Below, in pieces: positions 40,676-55,600 of a DNA stretch of 64,000 nucleotides. The translations under genes were made by a program, and so were the position numbers. Within the stretch, counting starts at the first letter, position 1. Each line of letters begins with the position of its first letter. This DNA comes from Eledone cirrhosa (lineage: Eukaryota; Mollusca; Cephalopoda; Octopoda; Eledonidae). The stretch spans positions 183,715,545-183,779,544 of the forward strand of contig OZ024743.1 in the NCBI GenBank assembly GCA_964016885.1, written 5' to 3'. Under the pieces are notes generated by a model. The model was not told the origin of the DNA and searched no databases. It worked only from the letters and a program-made list of their open reading frames with translations.

Positions 40676-43600
40676 TTAGTGTACTATATCAACAAGACAT
40701 ACCTAGTGTCTATATCAAGACATACCTAGATTCTATAACAAGACATACCTAGTGTCTATAACAAGATATACCTAGTGTCTATAACAAGATATACCTAGTG
40801 TCTATATCAAGACATACCTAGATTCTATAACAAAACATACCTAGTGTCTAGAACAAGACATACCTAGTGTCTATAACAAGACATACCTAGTGTCTATAAC
40901 AAGACATACCTAGTGTCTATAACAAGACATACCTAGTGTCTATAACAAGACATACCTAGTGTCTATAACAAGATATACCTAGTGTCTATAACAAGACATA
41001 CCTAGTGTCTATAACAAGATATACCTAGTGTCTATAACAAGACATACCTAGTGTCTATAACAAGATATACCTAGTGTCTATGTTAAGACATACCTAGATT
41101 CTATAACAAAACATACCTAGTGTCTAGAACAAGACATACCTAGTGTCTATAACAAGATATACCTAGTGTCTATAACAAGACATACCTAGTGTCTATAACA
41201 AAACATACCTAGTGTCTATAACAAGACATACCTAGTGTCTATAACAAGACATACCTAGTGGCTATAACAAGACATACCTAGTGTCTATAACAAGATATAC
41301 CTAGTGTCTGTAACAAGATATACCTAGTGTCTATAACAAGACATACCTAGTGTCTATAACAAGATGTACCTAGTGTCTATAACGAGATATCCCCACTGTG
41401 TATAACATGACATACTTAGTGTCTATAACAAGACATACCTAGTGTCTATAACAAGACATCCTTAGTGTCTATAACAAGACATACCTAGTGTCTATAACAA
41501 GATATACCTAGTGTCTATAACAATACATGCCTAGTGTCTATAACAAGACATACCTAGTGTTTTTGACAAGACATACCTAGTGTCTATAACAATACATGCC
41601 TAGTGTTTTTGACAAGACATACCTAGTGTCTATAACAAGACATACCTAGTGTCTATAACAAGACATACCTAGTGTCTATAACAAGACATAGCTAGTGTCT
41701 ATAACAAGACATACCTAGTGTCTATAACAAGACATACCTAGTGTCTATAACAAGACATACCTAGTGTCTACAACAAGACATACCTAGTGTCTATAACAAG
41801 ACATACCTAGTGTCTATAACAAGACATACCTAGTGTCTACAACAAGACATACCTAGTGTCTACAACAAGACATACCTAGTGTCTACAACAAGACATACCT
41901 AGTGTCTATAACAAGATATACCTAGTGACTATAACAAGACATACCTAGTGTCTATAACAAGACATACCTAGTGTCTATAAACAAGATATACCTAGTGTCT
42001 ATAACACGACATACCTAGTGTCTATAACAAGATATACCTAGTGTCTATAACAAGACATACCTAGTGTCTATAACAAGATATACCTAGTGTCTATAACAAG
42101 ATATACCTAGTGTCTATTATAGGATATACCTAGTGTCTATAACAAGACATACCTAGTGTCTATAACAAGATATACCTAGTGTCTATAACAATACATACCT
42201 AGTGTCTATAACAAGACATACCTAGTGTCTACAACAAGACATACCTAGTGTCTATAACAAGACATACCTAGTGTCTATAACAAGACATACCTAGTGTCTA
42301 TAACAAGACATACCTAGTGTCTATAACAAGATATACCTAGTGCCTATAACAATATATACCTAGTGTCTATAACAAGACATGCCTAGTGTCTATAACAAGA
42401 TATACCTAGTGTCTATAACAAGACATGCCTAGTGTCTATAACAAGATATACCTAGTGTCTATAACAAGACATACCTAGTGTCTATAACAAGATATACCTA
42501 GTGTCTATAACAAGATATACCTAGTGTCTATTATAGGATATACCTAGTGTCTATAACAAGATATACCTAGTGTCTATAACAAGACGTACCTAGTGTCTAT
42601 AACAAGACATACCTAGTGTCTATAACAAGATATACCTAGTGTCTATAACAAGATATACCTAGTATCTATAACAAGATGTACCTAGTGTCTATAACAAGAC
42701 ATACCTAGTGTCTATAACAAGACATACCTAGTGTCTATAACAAGACATACCTAGTGTCTATGACAAGACAAACCTAGTGTCTATAACAAGATGTACCTAG
42801 TGTCTATAACAAGATATACCTAGTGTCTATAACAAGACATACCTAGTGTCTATAACAAGATATACCTAGTGTCTATAACAAAACATATCTAGTGTCTATA
42901 ACAAGACATACCTAGTGTCTATAACAAGACATACCTAGTGTCTATAACAAGACATACCTAGTGTCTATAACAAGATATACCTAGTGCCTATAACAAGATA
43001 TACCTAGTGTCTATAACAAGACATGCCTAGTGTCTATAACAAGATATACCTAGAGTCTATAACAAGACATGCCTAGTGTCTATAACAAGACATACCTAGT
43101 GTCTATAAACAAGATATACCTAGTGTCTATAACACGACATACCTAGTGTCTATAACAAGATATACCTAGTGTCTATAACAAGACATACCTAGTGTCTATA
43201 ACAAGATATACCTAGTGTCTATAACAAGATATACCTAGTGTCTATTATAGGATATACCTAGTGTCTATAACAAGATATACCTAGTGTCTATTATAGGATA
43301 TACCTAGTGTCTATAACAAGACATACCTAGTGTCTATAACAAGATATACCTAGTGTCTATAACAATACAAACCTAGTGTCTATAACAAGACATACCTAGT
43401 GTTTTTGACAAGACATACCTAGTGTCTATAACAATACATACCTAGTGTCTATAACAAGACATACCTAGTGTCTATAACAAGACATACCTAGTGTCTATAA
43501 CAAGACATACCTAGTGTCTATAACAAGATATACCTAGTGCCTATAACAAGATATACCTAGTGTCTATAACAAGACATGCCTAGTGTCTATAACAAGATAT

Positions 43601-46600
43601 ACCTAGAGTCTATAACCAGACATCCTTAGTGTCTATAACAAGACATACCTAGTGTCTATAACAAGATATACCTAGTGTCTATAACAATACATGCCTAGTG
43701 TCTATAACAAGACATACCTAGTGTTTTTGACAAGACATACCTAGTGTCTATAACAATACATGCCTAGTGTTTTTGACAAGACATACCTAGTGTCTATAAC
43801 AAGACATACCTAGTGTCTATAACAAGACATACCTAGTGTCTATAACAAGACATAGCTAGTGTCTATAACAAGACATACCTAGTGTCTATAACAAGTCATA
43901 CCTAGTGTCTACAACAAGACATACCTAGTGTCTATAACAAGACATACCTAGTGTCTATAACAAGACATACCTAGTGTCTACAACAAGACATACCTAGTGT
44001 CTACAACAAGACATACCTAGTGTCTATAACAAGATATACCTAGTGCCTATAACAAGATATACCTAGTGTCTATAACAAGACATACCTAGTGTCTATAAAC
44101 AAGATATACCTAGTGTCTATAACACGACATACCTAGTGTCTATAACAAGATATACCTAGTGTCTATAACAAGACATACCTAGTGTCTATAACAAGATATA
44201 CCTAGTGTCTATAACAAGATATACCTAGTGTCTATTATAGGATATACCTAGTGTCTATAACAAGACATACCTAGTGTCTATAACAAGATATACCTAGTGT
44301 CTATAACAATACATACCTAGTGTCTATAACAAGACATACCTAGTGTCTACAACAAGACATACCTAGTGTCTATAACAAGACATACCTAGTGTCTATAACA
44401 AGACATACCTAGTGTCTATAACAAGATATACCTAGTGCCTATAACAATATATACCTAGTGTCTATAACAAGACATGCCTAGTGTCTATAACAAGATATAC
44501 CTAGTGTCTATAACAAGACATGCCTAGTGTCTATAACAAGATATACCTAGTGTCTATAACAAGACATACCTAGTGTCTATAACAAGATATACCTAGTGTC
44601 TATAACAAGATATACCTAGTGTCTATTATAGGATATACCTAGTGTCTATAACAAGATATACCTAGTGTCTATAACAAGACGTACTTAGTGTCTATAACAA
44701 GACATACCTAGTGTCTATAACAAGATATACCTAGTGTCTATAACAAGATATACCTAGTATCTATAACAAGATGTACCTAGTGTCTATAACAAGACATACC
44801 TAGTGTCTATAACAAGACATACCTAGTGTCTATAACAAGACATACCTAGTGTCTATAACAAGATATACCTAGTGCCTATAACAATATATACCTAGTGTCT
44901 ATAACAAGACATACCTAGTGTCTATAACAAGACATACCTAGTGTCTATAACGAGATATACCTAGTGCCTATAACAAGATATACCTAGTGTCTATAACAAG
45001 ACATGCCTAGTGTCTATAACAAGATATACCTAGAGTCTATAACAAGACATGCCTAGTGTCTATAACAAGACATACCTAGTGTCTATAAACAAGATATACC
45101 TAGTGTCTATAACACGACATACCTAGTGTCTATAACAAGATATACCTAGTGTCTATAACAAGACATACCTAGTGTCTATAACAAGATATACCTAGTGTCT
45201 ATAACAAGATATACCTAGTGTCTATTATAGGATATACCTAGTGTCTATAACAAGATATACCTAGTGTCTATTATAGGATATACCTAGTGTCTATAACAAG
45301 ACATACCTAGTGTCTATAACAAGATATACCTAGTGTCTATAACAATACAAACCTAGTGTCTATAACAAGACATACCTAGTGTTTTTGACAAGACATACCT
45401 AGTGTCTATAACAATACATGCCTAGTGTTTTTGACAAGACATACCTAGTGTCTATAACAAGACATACCTAGTGTCTATAACAAGACATACCTAGTGTCTA
45501 TAACAAGACATAGCTAGTGTCTATAACAAGACATACCTAGTGTCTACAACAAGACATACCTAGTGTCTATAACAAGACATACCTAGTGTCTATAACAAGA
45601 CATACCTAGTGTCTATAACAAGACATACCTAGTGTCTATAACAAGATATACCTAGTGCCTGTAACAAGATATACCTAGTATCTATAACAAGACATGCCTA
45701 GTGTCTATAACAAGATATACCTAGTGTCTATAACAAGACATGCCTAGTGTCTATAACAAGACATACCTAGTGTCTATAAACAAGATATACCTAGTGTCTA
45801 TAACACGACATACCTAGTGTCTATAACAAGATATACCTAGTGTCTATAACAAGACATACCTAGTGTCTATAACAAGATATACCTAGTGTCTATAAGAAGA
45901 TATACCTAGTGTCTATTATAGGATATACCTAGTGTCTATAACAAGATATACCTAGTGTCTATAACAAGACGTACCTAGTGTCTATAACAAGACATACCTA
46001 GTGTCTATAACAAGACATACCTAGTGTCTATAACAAGACATACCTAGTGTCTATAACTAGATATACCTAGTGTCTATAACAAGACATACCTAGAGTCTAT
46101 AACAAGATATACCTAGTGTCTATAACAAGATATACCTAGTGTCTATAACAAGATATACCTAGTGTCTATAACAAGATATACCTAGTGTCTATAACAAGAC
46201 ATACCTAGTGTCTATACCAAGACATACCTAGTGTCTATAACAAGAGAAACCTAGTGTCTATAACAAGATATACCTAGTGTCTATAACAAGATATACCTAG
46301 TGTCTATAACAAGATATACCTAGTGTCTATGACAAGATATACCTAGTGTCTATAACAAGACATACCTAGTGTCTATAACAAGATATACCTAGTGTCTATA
46401 ACAAGACGTACCTAGTGTCTATAACAAGATGTACCTAGTGTCTATAACAAGATATACCTAGTGTCTATAACAAGATATACCTAGTGTCTATAACAAGACA
46501 TACCTAGTGTGTATAACAAGACATACCTAGTGTCTATAACAAGACATACCTAGTGTCTATAACAAGATATACCTAGTGTATATAACAAGATATACCTAGT

Positions 46601-49600
46601 GTCTATAACAAGATATACCTAGTGTCTATAACAAGACATACCTAGTGTCTATAACAAGATATACCTAGTGTCTATAACAAGATATACCTAGTGTCTATTA
46701 TAGGATATACCTAGTGTCTATAACAAGACATACCTAGTGTCTATAACAAGATATACCTAGTGTCTATAACAATACATACCTAGTGTCTATAACAAGACAT
46801 ACCTAGTGTCTACAACAAGACATACCTAGTGTCTATAACAAGACATACCTAGTGTCTATAACAAGACATACCTAGTGTCTATAACAAGACATACCTAGTG
46901 TCTATAACAAGATATACCTAGTGCCTATAACAATATATACCTAGTGTCTATAACAAGACATGCCTAGTGTCTATAACAAGATATACCTAGAGTCTATAAC
47001 AAGACATGCCTAGTGTCTATAACAAGACATACCTAGTGTCTATAAACAAGATATACCTAGTGTCTATAACACGACATACCTAGTGTCTATAACAAGATAT
47101 ACCTAGTGTCTATAACAAGACATACCTAGTGTCTATAACAAGATATACCTAGTGTCTATAACAAGATATACCTAGTGTCTATTATAGGATATACCTAGTG
47201 TCTATAACAAGATATACCTAGTGTCTATTATAGGATATACCTAGTGTCTATAACAAGACATACCTAGTGTCTATAACAAGATATACCTAGTGTCTATAAC
47301 AATACAAACCTAGTGTCTATAACAAGACATACCTAGTGTTTTTGACAAGACATACCTAGTGTCTATAACAATACATGCCTAGTGTTTTTGACAAGACATA
47401 CCTAGTGTCTATAACAAGACATACCTAGTGTCTATAACAAGACATACCTAGTGTATATAACAAGACATAGCTAGTGTCTATAACAAGACATACCTAGTGT
47501 CTATAACAAGACATACCTAGTGTCTACAACAAGACATACCTAGTGTCTATAACAAGACATACCTAGTGTCTATAACAAGACATACCTAGTGTCTATAACA
47601 AGACATACCTAGTGTCTATAACAAGATATACCTAGTGCCTGTAACAAGATATACCTAGTGTCTATAACAAGACATGCCTAGTGTCTATAACAAGATATAC
47701 CTAGTGTCTATAACAAGACATGCCTAGTGTCTATAACAAGACATACCTAGTGTCTATAAACAAGATATACCTAGTGTCTATAACACGACATACCTAGTGT
47801 CTATAACAAGATATACCTAGTGTCTATAACAAGACATACCTAGTGTCTATAACAAGATATACCTAGTGTCTATAACAAGATATACCTAGTGTCTATTATA
47901 GGATATACCTAGTGTCTATAACAAGATATACCTAGTGTCTATAACAAGACGTACCTAGTGTCTATAACAAGACATACCTAGTGTCTATAACAAGACATAC
48001 CTAGTGTCTATAACAAGACATACCTAGTGTCTATAACTAGATATACCTAGTGTCTATAACAAGACATACCTAGAGTCTATAACAAGATATACCTAGTGTC
48101 TATAACAAGATATACCTAGTGTCTATAACAAGATATACCTAGTGTCTATAACAAGATATACCTAGTGTCTATAACAAGACGTACCTAGTGTCTATACCAA
48201 GACATACCTAGTGTCTATAACAAGAGAAACCTAGTGTCTATAACAAGATATACCTAGTGTCTATAACAAGATATACCTAGTGTCTATAACAAGATATACC
48301 TAGTGTCTATGACAAGATATACCTAGTGTCTATAACAAGACATACCTAGTGTCTATAACAAGATATACCTAGTGTCTATAACAAGACGTACCTAGTGTCT
48401 ATAACAAGATGTACCTAGTGTCTATAACAAGATATACCTAGTGTCTATAACAAGATATACCTAGTGTCTATAACAAGACATACCTAGTGTGTATAACAAG
48501 ACATACCTAGTGTCTATAACAAGACATACCTAGTGTCTATAACAAGATATACCTAGTGTATATAACAAGATATACCTAGTGTCTATAACAAGATATACCT
48601 AGTGTCTATAACAAGACATACCTAGTGTCTATAACAAGATATACCTAGTGTCTATAACAAGATATACCTAGTGTCTATTATAGGATATACCTAGTGTCTA
48701 TAACAAGACATACCTAGTGTCTATAACAAGATATACCTAGTGTCTATAACAATACATACCTAGTGTCTATAACAAGACATACCTAGTGTCTATAACAAGA
48801 CATACCTAGTGTCTATAACTAGATATACCTAGTGTCTATAACAAGACATACCTAGAGTCTATAACAAGATATACCTAGTGTCTATAACAAGATATACCTA
48901 GTGTCTATAACAAGATATACCTAGTGTCTATAACAAGATATACCTAGTGTCTATAACAAGACATACCTAGTGTCTATACCAAGACATACCTAGTGTCTAT
49001 AACAAGAGAAACCTAGTGTCTATAACAAGATATACCTAGTGTCTATAACAAGATATACCTAGTGTCTATAACAAGATATACCTAGTGTCTATGACAAGAT
49101 ATACCTAGTGTCTATAACAAGACATACCTAGTGTCTATAACAAGATATACCTAGTGTCTATAACAAGACGTACCTAGTGTCTATAACAAGATGTACCTAG
49201 TGTCTATAACAAGATATACCTAGTGTCTATAACAAGATATACCTAGTGTCTATAACAAGACATACCTAGTGTGTATAACAAGACATACCTAGTGTCTATA
49301 ACAAGACATACCTAGTGTCTATAACAAGATATACCTAGTGTATATAACAAGATATACCTAGTGTCTATAACAAGATATACCTAGTGTCTATAACAAGACA
49401 TACCTAGTGTCTATAACAAGATATACCTAGTGTCTATAACAAGATATACCTAGTGTCTATTATAGGATATACCTAGTGTCTATAACAAGACATACCTAGT
49501 GTCTATAACAAGATATACCTAGTGTCTATAACAATACATACCTAGTGTCTATAACAAGACATACCTAGTGTCTACAACAAGACATACCTAGTGTCTATAA

Positions 49601-52600
49601 CAAGACATACCTAGTGTCTATAACAAGACATACCTAGTGTCTATAACAAGACATACCTAGTGTCTATAACAAGATATACCTAGTGCCTATAACAATATAT
49701 ACCTAGTGTCTATAACAAGACATGCCTAGTGTCTATAACAAGATATACCTAGAGTCTATAACAAGACATGCCTAGTGTCTATAACAAGACATACCTAGTG
49801 TCTATAAACAAGATATACCTAGTGTCTATAACACGACATACCTAGTGTCTATAACAAGATATACCTAGTGTCTATAACAAGACATACCTAGTGTCTATAA
49901 CAAGATATACCTAGTGTCTATAACAAGATATACCTAGTGTCTATTATAGGATATACCTAGTGTCTATAACAAGATATACCTAGTGTCTATTATAGGATAT
50001 ACCTAGTGTCTATAACAAGACATACCTAGTGTCTATAACAAGATATACCTAGTGTCTATAACAATACAAACCTAGTGTCTATAACAAGACATACCTAGTG
50101 TTTTTGACAAGACATACCTAGTGTCTATAACAATACATGCCTAGTGTTTTTGACAAGACATACCTAGTGTCTATAACAAGACATACCTAGTGTCTATAAC
50201 AAGACATACCTAGTGTATATAACAAGACATAGCTAGTGTCTATAACAAGACATACCTAGTGTCTATAACAAGACATACCTAGTGTCTACAACAAGACATA
50301 CCTAGTGTCTATAACAAGACATACCTAGTGTCTATAACAAGACATACCTAGTGTCTATAACAAGACATACCTAGTGTCTATAACAAGATATACCTAGTGC
50401 CTATAACAAGATATACCTAGTGTCTATAACAAGACATGCCTAGTGTCTATAACAAGATATACCTAGTGTCTATAACAAGACATGCCTAGTGTCTATAACA
50501 AGACATACCTAGTGTCTATAAACAAGATATACCTAGTGTCTATAACACGACATACCTAGTGTCTATAACAAGATATACCTAGTGTCTATAACAAGACATA
50601 CCTAGTGTCTATAACAAGATATACCTAGTGTCTATAACAAGATATACCTAGTGTCTATTATAGGATATACCTAGTGTCTATAACAAGATATACCTAGTGT
50701 CTATAACAAGACGTACCTAGTGTCTATAACAAGACATACCTAGTGTCTATAACAAGACATACCTAGTGTCTATAACAAGACATACCTAGTGTCTATAACT
50801 AGATATACCTAGTGTCTATAACAAGACATACCTAGAGTCTATAACAAGATATACCTAGAGTCTATAACAAGATATACCTAGTGTCTATAACAAGATATAC
50901 CTAGTGTCTATAACAAGATATACCTAGTGTCTATAACAAGACATACCTAGTGTCTATACCAAGACATACCTAGTGTCTATAACAAGAGAAACCTAGTGTC
51001 TATAACAAGATATACCTAGTGTCTATAACAAGATATACCTAGTGTCTATAACAAGATATACCTAGTGTCTATGACAAGATATACCTAGTGTCTATAACAA
51101 GACATACCTAGTGTCTATAACAAGATATACCTAGTGTCTATAACAAGACGTACCTAGTGTCTATAACAAGATGTACCTAGTGTCTATAACAAGATATACC
51201 TAGTGTCTATAACAAGATATACCTAGTGTCTATAACAAGACATACCTAGTGTGTATAACAAGACATACCTAGTGTCTATAACAAGACATACCTAGTGTCT
51301 ATAACAAGATATACCTAGTGTATATAACAAGATATACCTAGTGTCTATAACAAGATATACCTAGTGTCTATAACAAGACATACCTAGTGTCTATAACAAG
51401 ATATACCTAGTGTCTATAACAAGATATACCTAGTGTCTATTATAGGATATACCTAGTGTCTATAACAAGACATACCTAGTGTCTATAACAAGATATACCT
51501 AGTGTCTATAACAATACATACCTAGTGTCTATAACAAGACATACCTAGTGTCTACAACAAGACATACCTAGTGTCTATAACAAGACATACCTAGTGTCTA
51601 TAACAAGACATACCTAGTGTCTATAACAAGACATACCTAGTGTCTATAACAAGATATACCTAGTGCCTATAACAATATATACCTAGTGTCTATAACAAGA
51701 CATGCCTAGTGTCTATAACAAGATATACCTAGAGTCTATAACAAGACATGCCTAGTGTCTATAACAAGACATACCTAGTGTCTATAAACAAGATATACCT
51801 AGTGTCTATAACACGACATACCTAGTGTCTATAACAAGATATACCTAGTGTCTATAACAAGACATACCTAGTGTCTATAACAAGATATACCTAGTGTCTA
51901 TAACAAGATATACCTAGTGTCTATTATAGGATATACCTAGTGTCTATAACAAGATATACCAAGTGTCTATTATAGGATATACCTAGTGTCTATAACAAGA
52001 CATACCTAGTGTCTATAACAAGATATACCTAGTGTCTATAACAATACAAACCTAGTGTCTATAACAAGACATACCTAGTGTTTTTGACAAGACATACCTA
52101 GTGTCTATAACAATACATGCCTAGTGTTTTTGACAAGACATACCGAGTGTCTATAACAAGACATACCTAGTGTCTATAACAAGACATACCTAGTGTCTAT
52201 AACAAGACATAGCTAGTGTCTATAACAAGACATACCTAGTGTCTATAACAAGACATACCTAGTGTCTACAACAAGACATACCTAGTGTCTATAACAAGAC
52301 ATACCTAGTGTCTATAACAAGACATACCTAGTGTCTATAACAAGACATACCTAGTGTCTATAACAAGATATACCTAGTGCCTGTAACAAGATATACCTAG
52401 TGTCTATAACAAGACATGCCTAGTGTCTATAACAAGATATACCTAGTGTCTATAACAAGACATGCCTAGTGTCTATAACAAGACATACCTAGTGTCTATA
52501 AACAAGATATACCTAGTGTCTATAACACGACATACCTAGTGTCTATAACAAGATATACCTAGTGTCTATAACAAGACATACCTAGTGTCTATAACAAGAT

Positions 52601-55600
52601 ATACCTAGTGTCTATAACAAGATATACCTAGTGTCTATTATAGGATATACCTAGTGTCTATAACAAGATATACCTAGTGTCTATAACAAGACGTACCTAG
52701 TGTCTATAACAAGACATACCTAGTGTCTATAACAAGACATACCTAGTGTCTATAACAAGACATACCTAGTGTCTATAACTAGATATACCTAGTGTCTATA
52801 ACAAGACATACCTAGAGTCTATAACAAGATATACCTAGTGTCTATAACAAGATATACCTAGTGTCTATAACAAGATATACCTAGTGTCTATAACAAGATA
52901 TACCTAGTGTCTATAACAAGACATACCTAGTGTCTATACCAAGACATACCTAGTGTCTATCACAAGAGAAACCTAGTGTCTATAACAAGATATACCTAGT
53001 GTCTATAACAAGATATACCTAGTGTCTATAACAAGATATACCTAGTGTCTATGACAAGATATACCTAGTGTCTATAACAAGACATACCTAGTGTCTATAA
53101 CAAGATATACCTAGTGTCTATAACAAGACGTACCTAGTGTCTATAACAAGATGTACCTAGTGTCTATAACAAGATATACCTAGTGTCTATAACAAGATAT
53201 ACCTAGTGTCTATAACAAGACATACCTAGTGTGTATAACAAGACATACCTAGTGTCTATAACAAGACATACCTAGTGTCTATAACAAGATATACCTAGTG
53301 TATATAACAAGATATACCTAGTGTCTATAACAAGATATACCTAGTGTCTATAACAAGACATACCTAGTGTCTATAACAAGATATACCTAGTGTCTATAAC
53401 AAGATATACCTAGTGTCTATTATAGGATATACCTAGTGTCTATAACAAGACATACCTAGTGTCTAGAACAAGATATACCTAGTGTCTATAACAATACATA
53501 CCTAGTGTCTATAACAAGACATACCTAGTGTCTACAACAAGACATACCTAGTGTCTATAACAAGACATACCTAGTGTCTATAACAAGACATACCTAGTGT
53601 CTATAACAAGACATACCTAGTGTCTATAACAAGACATACCTAGTGTCTATAACAAGATATACCTAGTGCCTATAACAATATATACCTAGTGTCTATAACA
53701 AGACATGCCTAGTGTCTATAACAAGATATACCTAGTGTCTATAACAAGACATGCCTAGTGTCTATAACAAGATATACCTAGTGTCTATAACAAGACATAC
53801 CTAGTGTCTATAACAAGATATACCTAGTGTCTATAACAAGATATACCTAGTGTCTATAACAAGACATACCTAGTGTCTACAACAAGATATACCTAGTGTC
53901 TATAACAAGACGTACCTAGTGTCTATAACAAGACATACCTAGTGTCTATAACAAGATATACCTAGTGTCTATAACAAGATATACCTAGTATCTATAACAA
54001 GATGTACCTCGTGTCTATAACAAGACATACCTAGTGTCTATAACAATACATACCTAGTGTCTATAACAAGACATACCTAGTGTCTATAACAAGACATACC
54101 TAGTGTCTATAACAAGACATACCTAGTGTCTATAACAAGACATACCTAGTGTCTATAACAAGACATACCTAGTGTCTATAACAAGATATACCTAGTGCCT
54201 ATAACAAGATATACCTAGTGTCTATAACAAGACATACCTAGTGTCTATAAACAAGATATACCTAGTGTCTATAACACGACATACCTAGTGTCTATAACAA
54301 GATATACCTAGTGTCTATAACAAGACATACCTAGTGTCTATAACAAGACATCCTTAGTGTCTATAACAAGATATACCTAGTGTCTATTATAGGATATACC
54401 TAGTGTCTATAACAAGACATACCTAGTGTCTATAACAAGATATACCTAGTGTCTATAACAATACATACCTAGTGTCTATAACAAGACATACCTAGTGTCT
54501 ACAACAAGACATACCTAGTGTCTATAACAAGACATAGCTAGTGTCTATAACAAGACATACCTAGTGTCTATAACAAGACATACCTAGTGTCTACAACAAG
54601 ACATACCTAGTGTCTATAACAAGACATACCTAGTGTCTATAACAAGACATACCTAGTGTCTACAACAAGACATACCTAGTGTCTACAACAAGACATACCT
54701 AGTGTCTATAACAAGATATACCTAGTGCCTATAACAAGATATACCTAGTGCCTATAACAAGATATACCTAGTGTCTATAACAAGACATACCTAGTGTCTA
54801 TAAACAAGATATACCTAGTGTCTATAACACGACATACCTAGTGTCTATAACAAGATATACCTAGTGTCTATAACAAGACATACCTAGTGTCTATAACAAG
54901 ATATACCTAGTGTCTATAACAAGATATACCTAGTGTCTATTATAGGATATACCTAGTGTCTATAACAAGACATACCTAGTGTCTATAACAAGATATACCT
55001 AGTGTCTATAACAATACATACCTAGTGTCTATAACAAGACATACCTAGTGTCTACAACAAGACATACCTAGTGTCTATAACAAGACATACCTAGTGTCTA
55101 TAACAAGACAAACCTAGTGTCTATAACAAGATGTACCTAGTGTCTATAACAAGATATACCTAGTGTCTATAACAAGACATACCTAGTGTCTATAACAAGA
55201 TATACCTAGTGTCTATAACAAGACATATCTAGTGTCTATAACAAGACATACCTAGTGTCTATAACAAGACATACCTAGTGTCTATAACAAGACATACCTA
55301 GTGTCTATAACAAGATATACCTAGTGCCTATAACAAGATATACCTAGTGTCTATAACAAGACATGCCTAGTGTCTATAACAAGATATACCTAGAGTCTAT
55401 AACAAGACATGCCTAGTGTCTATAACAAGACATACCTAGTGTCTATAAACAAGATATACCTAGTGTCTATAACACGACATACCTAGTGTCTATAACAAGA
55501 TATACCTAGTGTCTATAACAAGACATACCTAGTGTCTATAACAAGATATACCTAGTGTCTATAACAAGATATACCTAGTGTCTATTATAGGATATACCTA

